Source: CALMEC01 sp963765105
Lineage (GTDB): Bacteria > Actinomycetota > Thermoleophilia > Miltoncostaeales > Miltoncostaeaceae
NCBI GenBank assembly: GCA_963765105.1
Contig: CAVXUW010000001.1
Coordinates: forward strand, 42,063 to 106,062
Direction of reading: 5' to 3'
DNA length: 64,000 bases
Shown here: piece by piece, positions 1 through 8,386 of the stretch
Layout: every line of letters starts with the position of its first letter
Numbering within the stretch: the stretch's first letter is position 1
Made by a program: the position numbers and the translations under genes
The notes under the pieces: generated by a model
The model's database searches: none
Seen by the model: only the letters and a program-made list of their open reading frames with translations
Told to the model about the DNA's origin: nothing

Positions 1-209
1 GCAGCAGCGCGATCCCGTGGACACTAGGGGACGGCGGCCTTGTACTCGATGAGAAACCACCCTCGCTCGTCGCTGAAGCGATTGTCGAGACGATGTCGTC
101 CTCGTCCCTGCGACGGCGACTGGACAATGGGAGACAGACGCGCCTGGAGTTCCATGGGGCGTCAGCCGTCGAGGAGCGGCTGACGGCCTTCATCGAGGCG
201 GTCGCGTGA
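1..209 (+). CDS. Glycosyltransferase family 4, C-terminal end (partial)
   Basis: The reading frame is open from the left edge to a TGA at 207-209, so only about 68 C-terminal residues are present. The segment begins with an acidic-glycine stretch (GDGGLVLDE) followed by a helix, then a second helical run ending ERLTAFIEAVA. This resembles the sugar-nucleotide binding end of GT-B fold family 4 glycosyltransferases, where a glycine-rich loop precedes the last helices. The stop overlaps the GTG of the next gene (GTGA at 206-209), which suggests translational coupling within a polysaccharide operon. The catalytic domain is outside the window, so the donor sugar cannot be judged. Confidence 0.55.
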   Translation, partial: SSAIPWTLGDGGLVLDEKPPSLVAEAIVETMSSSSLRRRLDNGRQTRLEFHGASAVEERLTAFIEAVA

Positions 210-925
210 GCGAACTCGGCCTTCCGTCACGCTTCCCGAGTGACGTTTCGGGTGTGGTCAGCACCCTGCAGACGTGCTTGAGCGAGTGGGGTCTACCCGG
301 CAACGACGCCACCATCGCTTTCGGCTCTGGCTCAGTGTTCGGCGGGCGCTCGGGTCTGAATACCGTCCTCGTTCCCTTGGTGGATGGGCAGAACCAGGAC
401 GTCGCTCAACGGACTGTTCGATCAGCCGGCGTCGTCGTCCTGCTCGACCCGGCCGAGCTCGGCCTCCTCGGAGGTGCTCTCGACGAGTCCCGTGTCTTGC
501 TCAGCGGGATCCCGAGGCCGTCGATGACAGCTCGAGACGAGTTTAACCCAAGCCCAGGCGAGCATCCCCTCTACGCATCGCTCTGGTCTGCCCTCGGCGG
601 CGCACCGCCCACAGTGTGGGTATGGGGCCGCGGCGTGTGGTGTCTTATCCGAGCCGTCACGGCGTGGAGTTGCGGCTTCCCAGTTGTCGCGGCCCCCGGG
701 ACCCCACGACACTCGCTCCTGACCAGCGGAGGGACGCTCTTCGCGCGATCGGGCTGTGAGATGGTTGAGGCTTCGTCCTTTCTGCGCGACTCGCCTGCGC
801 TCGCCCGGGAGACTGCGCGCCGGGGAAAGATGGTGTGTGATGGGCTCCCAACCGTGGTCGACGTCTGCACGGTCATCGCCGAAGCCATCGAAGTTGCTCG
901 GATCGACAGCTCAAACGGGGGGTAG
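206..925 (+). CDS. GT-B-like protein of the polysaccharide locus
   Basis: A 239-residue protein starting at GTG 206, overlapping the previous stop by four bases. I do not recognise a full family. The C-terminal third (from about residue 150) has a GFPVVAAPGTPRH segment, then GGTLFARSG and two helices. That layout resembles the C-terminal nucleotide-sugar subdomain of family 4 glycosyltransferases (G-x-P-V-V-A loop followed by G-G-x-L-x-x). The N-terminal half lacks clear catalytic signatures, so this may be a shortened or non-catalytic partner of the upstream enzyme. No signal peptide or membrane segment is evident. Position and overlap place it in the same transcript as its neighbours. Confidence 0.45.
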   Translation: MSELGLPSRFPSDVSGVVSTLQTCLSEWGLPGNDATIAFGSGSVFGGRSGLNTVLVPLVDGQNQDVAQRTVRSAGVVVLLDPAELGLLGGALDESRVLLSGIPRPSMTARDEFNPSPGEHPLYASLWSALGGAPPTVWVWGRGVWCLIRAVTAWSCGFPVVAAPGTPRHSLLTSGGTLFARSGCEMVEASSFLRDSPALARETARRGKMVCDGLPTVVDVCTVIAEAIEVARIDSSNGG

Positions 926-954
926 GGGAACGGTTGGCAACGAAAGGGCACCAC

Positions 955-2106
955 ATGACTGCCGAGCACGACGACGCTGAGACGATGCGTGGACCTGACG
1001 CACCTCCCCTCTCGCCTCTCGAGCGCTATCTACGTCGGCCTTCGCCGACCATTCCTCTCGGAGACTTCACCCGCGGCGCATCTGTCGTGCGATGGGTGCG
1101 GGCCTGTCTGGCGCGGGCAGTCATGCCTACTCTCACGAGCTGGCAGGACGAGATGACGGCCGCCGACAACGACCTTCGCGACGGGCTGGGATGGGTTTCT
1201 CACGCCTTGACGTCCGAGCAGGTCGCTCGCGAGCAGCTTGATCGGCGTGCCGATGAGCTCGCTCAGATGGAACGAGCGTCCGCACAGCACATCGCCGCCC
1301 TGACCGAGCGACTCGACGAACTCGAGAAGGCGCAGCGCGTCGCCCGCGCCGAGATTGAGCGACAGCAACTGCGAATCTCCCCGCCTACTCCGGACGCGCC
1401 TCACACTCCCGAGCTCGCCACAGCTGTGTTCGACTACCTGCCCTTCGAGAATACGTTCCGCGGCAGTGAGGAACTCATTCGCGAACGTCAGAGTCGCTAC
1501 ATCGAGACATTCGCCGACTGTGGACCCGTGCTCGATATCGGCTGTGGGCGCGGCGAGTTCCTCGAACTTCTGCGCGACGCCGGAGTACCCGCTCGTGGGA
1601 TCGACTCGGACACGGCGATGGTGTTGCACGCACAGTCGAAGGGCCTCGACGTTGTTCAGGCGGATCTCTTCGACTATCTGGCCGAACTCCCGCTGGGGAG
1701 CCTTGGCGGCATCCTGTGCTCGCACGTCATCGAACATCTGCCCGCGAGCGCGCAGATTCGCCTGGTACGACTCGCCGGCGCGGCGCTGCGACCCGGAGGG
1801 AGGATGGTCTTCGAGACGCCGAATCCCCAGTCGCTGATCGCCGGCTCGATCAACTTCTACTGCGACCCGACCCACCTGCGACCGGTCTACCCCGACACAC
1901 TCGCCTTCCTGGTGGAACAAGAGGGATTCCATGATGTGCGAGTCGAGTTCCTCTCACCGGCTCCGGCCGAGGTGCGCTTGCCGGTGATCACGCCGGTCGA
2001 CGGGCCGCTGCGTGACACGATCGATCAGGTTCGCGAGTCACTTGACCGGCTGGATCGAATCGTTTTTGGCTACCAGGAGTACGCGGTTGTCGGAACACGC
2101 GACTAG
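955..2106 (+). CDS. Coiled-coil class I SAM methyltransferase
   Basis: About 383 residues. ATG 955 is preferred over an upstream TTG at 934 because AAAGGG (943-948) sits correctly ahead of it. Residues 50-135 form a charged heptad-like region (ARRADELAQ, ERLDELEKAQ) expected to be a coiled coil. The rest is a Rossmann methyltransferase: motif I VLDIGCGRGEF, an acidic residue ending the second strand (GIDSD), a CSHVIEHLP segment and LRPGGRMVFETPNP. The HVIEHL and PGGR signatures are typical of methyltransferases that modify sugars or cap glycans in polysaccharide loci. The coiled coil could act as a molecular ruler or oligomerisation arm, as described for the O-antigen terminator WbdD; that comparison is inference. 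Confidence 0.75.
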   Translation: MTAEHDDAETMRGPDAPPLSPLERYLRRPSPTIPLGDFTRGASVVRWVRACLARAVMPTLTSWQDEMTAADNDLRDGLGWVSHALTSEQVAREQLDRRADELAQMERASAQHIAALTERLDELEKAQRVARAEIERQQLRISPPTPDAPHTPELATAVFDYLPFENTFRGSEELIRERQSRYIETFADCGPVLDIGCGRGEFLELLRDAGVPARGIDSDTAMVLHAQSKGLDVVQADLFDYLAELPLGSLGGILCSHVIEHLPASAQIRLVRLAGAALRPGGRMVFETPNPQSLIAGSINFYCDPTHLRPVYPDTLAFLVEQEGFHDVRVEFLSPAPAEVRLPVITPVDGPLRDTIDQVRESLDRLDRIVFGYQEYAVVGTRD

Positions 2107-2263
2107 CCCGTGCCCGATGGTCAGCGGCGCTTCGCTCCGTGCAACGGATCTCTGCGGCGACCACACCAAACGGATCCGTTACAACCTTCTTAAAGCCCGA
2201 GCACTTGACTACCCACCCCTCGTCTGGTCTCCTGGACATGTCGAGCTTCGAAGGGGTGAGTCG

Positions 2264-3622
2264 ATGACCGTTGTCCGTTTCTTGGCTAAGCATCGATGGC
2301 TGCGTTGGGTGTTCTCCATTGCAGCAGGGCTGCTGTTGAGTGGTGCACCGGTTGCCGTGGCGAAGCCGGGGACCCCTGTCTTTGCCTTCCCTGCTCCCGC
2401 ACACTGGCCTCCCGAAGCGGTGCTTGGGTGGACGGGGGTCGCGAACACCTTCACACACCCGTGCCAGTTCAACGAGATCACCGCGCAGGACATCGCCGAT
2501 GGTTCGTTGCTTCGGGTTCGCGTAAGTCCGGGCGGATATGAGACCGCCTTAGGCGGCCAATGGGCTATCCAACCCATCACGCAGTGGGTCTACCTCAGCC
2601 GCACTCCGACGTTCCTCCTTCAAGATGGACACCAATATCGTTTCGCAGTTCGGTCCGGAGAGTTTACGACCGAAACCGATCTCTGCGTCTTTGAGCGCGC
2701 GACGAACATCGTTTATGGAGACCAAAGCGCCTTTACGTCCCCCCCAACCGGCATCGATCTCACCCCTCCGATCGTGTCGATGACCGTTGGCGGGAGGGAA
2801 CCGATCCCAGCGACGTTTGCGTTCAAGGGAAGAAATTACGTCGATTTTCCCATCTTCGTGTTGCCGAATCCCGTCGCACGGGTGCAGGCTTCTGCGACTG
2901 ACCCGATTCCGCCCGGCGGAACGTTCGCCTCGGGGGTTGCCCGCATCGAGTTCGTCGGAAGCACGCCTCAAGAGACCTCCGTCTTGTCGAGCGAGCCGCT
3001 TGTTTTCAACGAAGGCGTCAACGGTCTACTTGTTGTCGCGCACGACGCCGCGGGCAACAGGGGGTTCAGTCCGCCCCTCGTTTGGGTTGACCGCACTCCG
3101 CCCAAAATCGCTGTTAGTCAGGCGTCGGCATGGTCGGTGCCGGCCGGCGTCCCGGTCACGATCGCCGCAGTCGTGTCCGATGAGGGTCCGGCTGTCGGCC
3201 CAGCGCCGGTCACGTGGCGTTTTGACGACGGTCGAGTGATGACAGGTTCCTCGGTGACGCGACGCTACCAACGCGATGGCACGTTCTGCGGAACCGCCAA
3301 CACACGTGATCTCGTCGGTAACTCCGCATCCACGTCGTTCGTGATACGCGTCGGCTTCACGAAACGCGCACCCGACATCGGATCGGTGCGCATCTCCGGG
3401 TCGCGCCGGGTGGGCTCACGACTGACCGTTCGTTCCTGCATCGCACGCACCGGGTGGGTTCGCGTCGCCCTACGCCGGGGGGGCTCGGTCGTCGCTAGCC
3501 GCTACGTCTACGCACAACCGGGAATCCTCGAAACCCGGTTTACCCTCCGAACCGCCGGGAGCCTCGAAGTGAGAGTCTCAACACGCCAATCCCGCACAAC
3601 GCGGGGAGTGCGCGTCACCTAG
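2264..3622 (+). CDS. Secreted PKD-type protein, paralogue A
   Basis: About 452 residues. ATG 2264 follows a strong AAGGGGTGAG ribosome site (2251-2260) and begins a textbook signal peptide: basic KHRWLRW, then a hydrophobic run ending PVAVAKPG. The exported part has fibronectin-like and Ig-like beta-rich stretches with TPPIVSM and TPPKIAVS linker motifs. These are followed by a PKD-like module (VTWRFDDG ... CGTANTRDLVGN) and a basic beta C-terminal domain (RVGSRLTVRSC). No membrane anchor or sortase motif is visible, so it is probably released or wall-associated. It is clearly paralogous to the protein at 13187-14560, sharing domain order and the R-R-V-G-x-x-L-T-V-R-[ST]-C signature. Function unknown; a structural or adhesive role is inference. 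Confidence 0.7.
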   Translation: MTVVRFLAKHRWLRWVFSIAAGLLLSGAPVAVAKPGTPVFAFPAPAHWPPEAVLGWTGVANTFTHPCQFNEITAQDIADGSLLRVRVSPGGYETALGGQWAIQPITQWVYLSRTPTFLLQDGHQYRFAVRSGEFTTETDLCVFERATNIVYGDQSAFTSPPTGIDLTPPIVSMTVGGREPIPATFAFKGRNYVDFPIFVLPNPVARVQASATDPIPPGGTFASGVARIEFVGSTPQETSVLSSEPLVFNEGVNGLLVVAHDAAGNRGFSPPLVWVDRTPPKIAVSQASAWSVPAGVPVTIAAVVSDEGPAVGPAPVTWRFDDGRVMTGSSVTRRYQRDGTFCGTANTRDLVGNSASTSFVIRVGFTKRAPDIGSVRISGSRRVGSRLTVRSCIARTGWVRVALRRGGSVVASRYVYAQPGILETRFTLRTAGSLEVRVSTRQSRTTRGVRVT

Positions 3623-3664
3623 CCCCTCAACGATCACAGCATCCGGAACCCGACGAGGCTCGCG

Positions 3665-4498
3665 CTACCGTGTGCGCTCGCGCTCCCGGATGCGTTTCAA
3701 GAACATGGGCCGGGGATCGCCACCGGGTTTGGCAGCGCCGGGAGGCGGCCCGGGGTTCACCGCGCCGTCCTCGGTGAGCGCTCGCAGAATCTCTCCACGG
3801 CGCCGTCGCATCGAGGCGATCATCGCCATCATCCCGACACCGATCTTGAAAGCGGGAAGGAAGCGCTCGGTCGTGCCGTCGAGCCCGCCGCGCGCCTTGT
3901 AGTTCACCGGTACTTGGATCACGCCCCACCGCCCGATGATCGAGAGCAGCATGATCTCCGGGCCGAGGATGCCACCGTAGTTCTTGAGGTGAGGCTCGAT
4001 CCTCCTGATTGCGTCTCCCCGCATGAGCCGCATCGTGCACCCCACGTCGGAGAGGGAGTTCGTGTTGAACATCACCTCCAGCTGCTTCGCCACGGCCCAG
4101 TTTCCCCACCGGAGAAAGTGGCCCATATTGGCGCCGTCCCAAATCAGTTCCCGGATCGTTCGCGAGCCGTAGACGAAGTCGAAGTCACCCGAGTAGCTCA
4201 ATAGCTTCCAAAGATCCCCAGGATCAAAGGTGCCGTCGGGCTCGCAGACACAGATCCAGTCAGCCGTCGTTTCTCGGATCCCACATCGAATCGCCGCGCC
4301 ATACCCTTGGCGCGACTCATGGACCTCTCGCGCGGCGGATCCCCGGACTTCCTCGCTCGTCCCAGGCTCGGCGTTGTTGTTGACGACCAGAATGTCGTCG
4401 ACAATTCCCAGCGCCGCGAAGCCGTCGATCACCTGGCGAATGGTCGCCTTCTCGCGATAGGTCGGCAGGATCACCGCAATGGTTTGGCCTTGCCACAT
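3665..4498 (-). CDS. Glycosyltransferase family 2
   Basis: 277 residues, starting at ATG 4498, which overlaps the stop of the upstream methyltransferase by four bases (ATGA). The N-terminus TIAVILPTYREKATI is the first strand of a GT-A fold. VVNNNAEPGTS and VCEPDGTFDP follow; the latter gives the acidic DxT/DxD-like donor site. A GCTMRLMRGDAIRR segment and a C-terminal amphipathic helix follow, with no transmembrane pair. The sequence resembles dolichyl-phosphate-glucose/mannose synthase-like GT2 enzymes. With the adjacent methyltransferase it forms a two-gene minus-strand unit divergent from the membrane protein at 5279. Substrate not deducible. Confidence 0.8.
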   Translation of the reverse strand: MWQGQTIAVILPTYREKATIRQVIDGFAALGIVDDILVVNNNAEPGTSEEVRGSAAREVHESRQGYGAAIRCGIRETTADWICVCEPDGTFDPGDLWKLLSYSGDFDFVYGSRTIRELIWDGANMGHFLRWGNWAVAKQLEVMFNTNSLSDVGCTMRLMRGDAIRRIEPHLKNYGGILGPEIMLLSIIGRWGVIQVPVNYKARGGLDGTTERFLPAFKIGVGMMAMIASMRRRRGEILRALTEDGAVNPGPPPGAAKPGGDPRPMFLKRIRERERTR

Positions 4499-5163
4499 CA
4501 GCGCATCACCTCGGCGATCACGAGCATTTGGCCGGCAAAGGGCCGGAACGGCGAACGAAGGTAGAGCGGCGTCAAGAAGGTCAGATGACTGAAGCGCGAC
4601 TTGAGCGAGAACGGCAGAAACCGCGCGTGACATGTCACGACGCGAAAGCCTGCGGCGGTGACGGTGTCGCTGAGGGAGACGTCGGACAAGGGTGTCACGT
4701 GAGTGTAGTCGTCCCAGTAGGCGCCGGGACACAGACGGATGTTGGGACCCATGAGGATGAGGCGTCCGCCCGGTCGAAGGACGCGGCGACAGCCGGCCAG
4801 TGTCTGGTCGATCTGCTCACGCGTCAGATGCTCGAGCAGGTTTGATGAGAACACCACATCGAACTCGTCCGGCCCAAACGCCGACGCCAGATCCGTGGCC
4901 GACAGTGTGCGCGTCTCGACACCATCCGCCGCGAACTCGTCGATTCGGGGGTTCATGTCAACGGCGACCCGTCGACGCGCGGTCACATTGTTGATAAAGG
5001 TGCAGTAGCCCGCGCCGACGTCCAACACGTCGGCGGCGTCCGTCCAATTGGCGGCGAGATGGGCGACGATGTGGGCCCAGACGCGGTCACGTCGCGGGTC
5101 CTCGCGAAAGCGCGTTGCGAAGTAGCGCTCGTTGTCGGTTTCGCTCTGGGTTTCGATCGGCAT
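4498..5163 (-). CDS. Class I SAM-dependent methyltransferase
   Basis: 221 residues from ATG 5163; the frame could extend further upstream, but the extra residues are proline-rich and unconvincing. It contains motif I VLDVGAGYCTF, the post-I acidic end AVDMNPR, a VVFSSNLLEHLT segment and LRPGGRLILMGPN. This is the pattern of Methyltransf_11-type enzymes. The YWDDYTHVTPLS stretch resembles small-molecule or glycan methyltransferases in surface polysaccharide clusters. It is translationally coupled to the downstream GT2 gene. The 115 bases separating it from the divergent gene at 5279 should hold both promoters. Confidence 0.8.
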   Translation of the reverse strand: MPIETQSETDNERYFATRFREDPRRDRVWAHIVAHLAANWTDAADVLDVGAGYCTFINNVTARRRVAVDMNPRIDEFAADGVETRTLSATDLASAFGPDEFDVVFSSNLLEHLTREQIDQTLAGCRRVLRPGGRLILMGPNIRLCPGAYWDDYTHVTPLSDVSLSDTVTAAGFRVVTCHARFLPFSLKSRFSHLTFLTPLYLRSPFRPFAGQMLVIAEVMR

Positions 5164-5278
5164 CAGACCACATAGATTGCGGGACCTCGGCAACGGATCA
5201 TAGTGATCCGGTTGAGGGGCGGGTTCCCTCAACCGCTCCCGCTGTCGTTCTCCCTCGGTCCGGGGGTAAGCTGCGCGC

Positions 5279-6373
5279 GTGGCAACGTCCGCTCACCGGC
5301 AGGCTCCGGTTCGACGGCGCGCGCTCATCGGAGCGACCGTCGGCCTGCCCATCAGCGCTCTGCTTTTGTGGTTGTCCCTGCGCAACACCGACCTTCCCCG
5401 TGCATGGAGCGTGCTGCGCGAGACCCGCCTGCCATGGGTGCTCGCGGCATTGGCAGGGGTCGGCGCGTTTTTCCTCGCCCAAGCGGCGCGCTGGCGCGTT
5501 CTTCTCCGTCCAGTGCGTGACGCATCCCTTCGTGAGGTCAGCGCGGTCGTGCTCGGAGCCGCGGCGATCAGCAACACGATTCCCGGTCGTCCGGGTGACC
5601 TCGCCCGTATCTGGTGGGTTGCGTCGACCACGGGCAAGAGCCCGGTTCGGGCCGCCAGCACCGTTGCGCTGGACCGCATTGCGGACATCGTCGTTCTCGT
5701 CGGCGCGCTCGCCGTTGCTGCAAGCCAAAGCCCCCCGCGACGGGGCATCGCGGGCGTGCTCATCGCCTCGTCGATCGTGAGCGTCGTCCTCGTTCTCGCG
5801 CTCGTGGCCTCCTTCCTCTACGTCCATTCCGAGCGCGGCCGCGCACGTGCGGAGTCGGACCCGCATCGGGGGCGGGGGCGGCAGCTGCTGTCGGTGTTCC
5901 TGCGCGGCCTTACCGAGGTCTCCCCACGTGAGGCGCTGGTCGTCCTCGGCTGCACCGGCCTGGCGTGGCTCAGCTTCGGCCTCGGAGCGTGGGCGTCAGC
6001 GCAGGCGTTGGGGGTGTCCCTCTCACCCCTTGCCGTCGTGATGCTCACGACAACGATCAATCTCGGCACGGCAATCCCATCGTCGCCCGGTTTCGTCGGG
6101 ACCTATCAATGGCTCACCATCGCGACGCTCGAGCCCTACGGGATCACGCGCGACACTGCCTTTGCCTACTCGCTCCTACTGCACGCCTTGATGCTGGTTC
6201 CCGCCACGGTGATCGGCTACGCGCTCACCGGCGCACTTCTGCGCCGCGGTCTCGCCCCCGTCGACGAGGTCCTCCCAACAACAACGGATGCGCTCGCCGT
6301 ACCCTTGGCGGTCCATCTCGCCTCACGCGACGCAGAGGCGCTCTCCTCTGATGCGGGCGGCCGCATGCCCTAG
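5279..6373 (+). CDS. LPG-synthase-type membrane protein (flippase-like domain)
   Basis: 364 residues with about eight hydrophobic segments, starting at GTG 5279 after GGGGTAAG. It belongs to the lysylphosphatidylglycerol synthetase transmembrane family (UPF0104/AglD-like). Visible family features are an NTIPGRPGDLARI loop after the second or third helix, ALDRIADIVV, and ATTINLGTAIPSSPGFVGTYQW in the second half (PGG/PGFVGT-type motif). Members without a soluble aminoacyltransferase domain, such as this one, occur in glycan and glycolipid loci and are thought to act in lipid-linked intermediate handling. Its location between glycosyltransferases supports that, but no substrate can be assigned. 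The gene converges with the acyltransferase at 6392. Confidence 0.75.
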   Translation: MATSAHRQAPVRRRALIGATVGLPISALLLWLSLRNTDLPRAWSVLRETRLPWVLAALAGVGAFFLAQAARWRVLLRPVRDASLREVSAVVLGAAAISNTIPGRPGDLARIWWVASTTGKSPVRAASTVALDRIADIVVLVGALAVAASQSPPRRGIAGVLIASSIVSVVLVLALVASFLYVHSERGRARAESDPHRGRGRQLLSVFLRGLTEVSPREALVVLGCTGLAWLSFGLGAWASAQALGVSLSPLAVVMLTTTINLGTAIPSSPGFVGTYQWLTIATLEPYGITRDTAFAYSLLLHALMLVPATVIGYALTGALLRRGLAPVDEVLPTTTDALAVPLAVHLASRDAEALSSDAGGRMP

Positions 6374-6391
6374 CCGGGCGCTGCGTTCGTG

Positions 6392-8380
6392 TCAGCGAAG
6401 AGATCGAAGGTCGGCCGCGAAGGCCGGGGTGTCGTTCAGGATCTGGCGGGCGAGGAACCGTGAGCCGTTGATGTTCAGGTGGCTCAGATCGCGAAACATC
6501 AGCCGCCCATCGATCGTCATTTCACACGTGTCCTCATCGCAGAAGTACTGGGCGGTGCTCAGCATCCGGGTGTTGGGCACCTGTCCAACGACGCGACGAA
6601 GCACCGGCAGGTATGCGTCGTATCGCGCACGGAATGCATCGGCTGGCTGTGAGCACTTGGGAGGCAAAACGAGGCCGCGGCGGTACTTGCAGCTGAAGGG
6701 CTCGAAGGGGAAGTCAGGGGTGTCGTCGGGAACGAAGACCGCCTTGCCCGAGCGCGATACCAGGGTGAGCGTCTCGGTCAGCTCTGCCTCCGGAACCCCG
6801 CGGCCACCCCAGTAGGCGTTGATGACGACGGTCGAAATCGACGGGCTCGCCGTCACCACATCGAGAATGCGCGCGAACTGCGGGTTCGACTTGACCGGCA
6901 AGCCGTCAACGATGTAGTAGGCGACGTTTGCGTCGGGCAAGGAGTCGGCAAGGCCCAAGAAGAGATGCTCGGCGTGGCTGTCGCCGATCAGGACCAGGTC
7001 GATGTTCGGGTCGGGTTTCGACTGTTGGCAGCGAAGGATCCCCTCCCAGTTGAGTGACTGGTCACGGATCTCCCGGGGGGTGCACGTGAAGTTGTGATCG
7101 CGGACGTATGAATGGAACTCCACGTGCCCGATGTCGCCTTGGTGGGCGATGGGGATCTGGCCCGATTCGTAGCGCGGAGTCCAGTAGTGCGTCGCTGCCC
7201 ACCCAATGCTGGACGCCACAAGGAGCGACGGGGCAACAACCCCAACCGCGACGGCAACCCCCCGTGCGCGACTCGACACTTCAAGCCGCCTCAGCGGGTC
7301 CTCGACCCAGCGATACGAGGCGAGAGCGGGCAGAACCGACAGCAGCGCGGCGACGAGCGGCGCCCACTCGTATTGGGGCCACAGGACTTTCGCGAACACG
7401 ATCGGCGGCCAATGCCAAAGGTAGAGCGAGTAGGACCAGTCACCGATCTTGACCATCGGGCGACTGGCCAGGAGCGGGTTTGTCACACTGCCTGGGATGC
7501 CACCCGCAACCAGGAGCAGGCCGGTAGCCGCCACCGGAAGCAGTGCCCACGGGCCTGGGAAAGTGGTCGTGCTGGTAATGACGAAAAGAGACAGTGCGAG
7601 GAGCGCGAGTCCCGCCACGCCGAGGAGCGAAGCGAGGCGCCGTGATCCCCCCTTGACTGCCAGTGGAGCAAGCGCCAACAGTGCTCCGACACCAAATTCC
7701 CAGGCCCGATTCACCGGACCGTAGAAGCCAAACCAGAACTCCCCCCGTCCGTTGCCCAGGAGCCCGGCCGCGTGAAGGCTCGCCGCAAGGAAGGACCCAG
7801 CCGTTACCATGCCAACGAGCACGACGGGGGCGAATCGAAAGCGTGCACTGCGCAGGAGGAGCCAACCGAGGGCGAGGATCGCTGGGAATACGAAGTAGAA
7901 CTGCTCCTCAACCGAAAGTGACCAAGTGTTGAGCAGCGGGTTGGACTCGGCCGGCGCATCGAAGTAGTCGCCCGTGCTCTTCGCGATGGCCCAGTTGGCG
8001 CTGAACAACATCGCGCCAGCCGCCGTCTTGGATGCGACCTGCTGCGACCCCAGCGGCGAGAGCACTAGTGAGGCAAGCACCATCGTTGCGGCCACCAGGA
8101 CCGCGAGCGCGGGAACGAGCCGCTTGAAGCGGCGGATGTAGAAGCGCGCGAAACGGATGCGACCCTGTTTTAGCCACTCGCGCTGCAACATGCCGGTGAT
8201 CACGAAGCCGGAGATCACGAAGAACGTGTCGACGCCGATGAAGCCGCCGGGGACCGACAGGCCGGCGTGGAAGGCAATCACGACAAGCACGGAGATGGCT
8301 CGAAGGCCCTGGATGTCGAGCCGCCGGTTGGGTGCCCCCGAAGTCGGCGGACTAGACACGGGTCGCTCCCATTCGCCCAT
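6392..8380 (-). CDS. Acyltransferase-3 / SGNH surface glycan O-acyltransferase
   Basis: 662 residues. The N-terminal half is an acyltransferase-3 (OafA/YrhL) membrane domain: RLDIQGLRAISVLVVIAFHA carries the catalytic-type histidine, and FFVISGFVITG and SLSVEEQFYFVFP are family hallmarks; about ten to eleven hydrophobic segments follow. The C-terminal 250 residues form an extracytoplasmic SGNH domain with block I DLVLIGDSHAEHL and a terminal DLSHLN catalytic Asp-His pair. Such fusions acetylate cell-surface polysaccharide or peptidoglycan: the membrane part moves the acyl group and the SGNH domain transfers it. Cysteines (FTCTP, LRCQQ, CEMTI) suit an exported domain with disulfides. The upstream gene ends 6 bases away, implying co-transcription. 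Confidence 0.85.
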   Translation of the reverse strand: MGEWERPVSSPPTSGAPNRRLDIQGLRAISVLVVIAFHAGLSVPGGFIGVDTFFVISGFVITGMLQREWLKQGRIRFARFYIRRFKRLVPALAVLVAATMVLASLVLSPLGSQQVASKTAAGAMLFSANWAIAKSTGDYFDAPAESNPLLNTWSLSVEEQFYFVFPAILALGWLLLRSARFRFAPVVLVGMVTAGSFLAASLHAAGLLGNGRGEFWFGFYGPVNRAWEFGVGALLALAPLAVKGGSRRLASLLGVAGLALLALSLFVITSTTTFPGPWALLPVAATGLLLVAGGIPGSVTNPLLASRPMVKIGDWSYSLYLWHWPPIVFAKVLWPQYEWAPLVAALLSVLPALASYRWVEDPLRRLEVSSRARGVAVAVGVVAPSLLVASSIGWAATHYWTPRYESGQIPIAHQGDIGHVEFHSYVRDHNFTCTPREIRDQSLNWEGILRCQQSKPDPNIDLVLIGDSHAEHLFLGLADSLPDANVAYYIVDGLPVKSNPQFARILDVVTASPSISTVVINAYWGGRGVPEAELTETLTLVSRSGKAVFVPDDTPDFPFEPFSCKYRRGLVLPPKCSQPADAFRARYDAYLPVLRRVVGQVPNTRMLSTAQYFCDEDTCEMTIDGRLMFRDLSHLNINGSRFLARQILNDTPAFAADLRSLR

Positions 8381-8386
8381 TTCTCA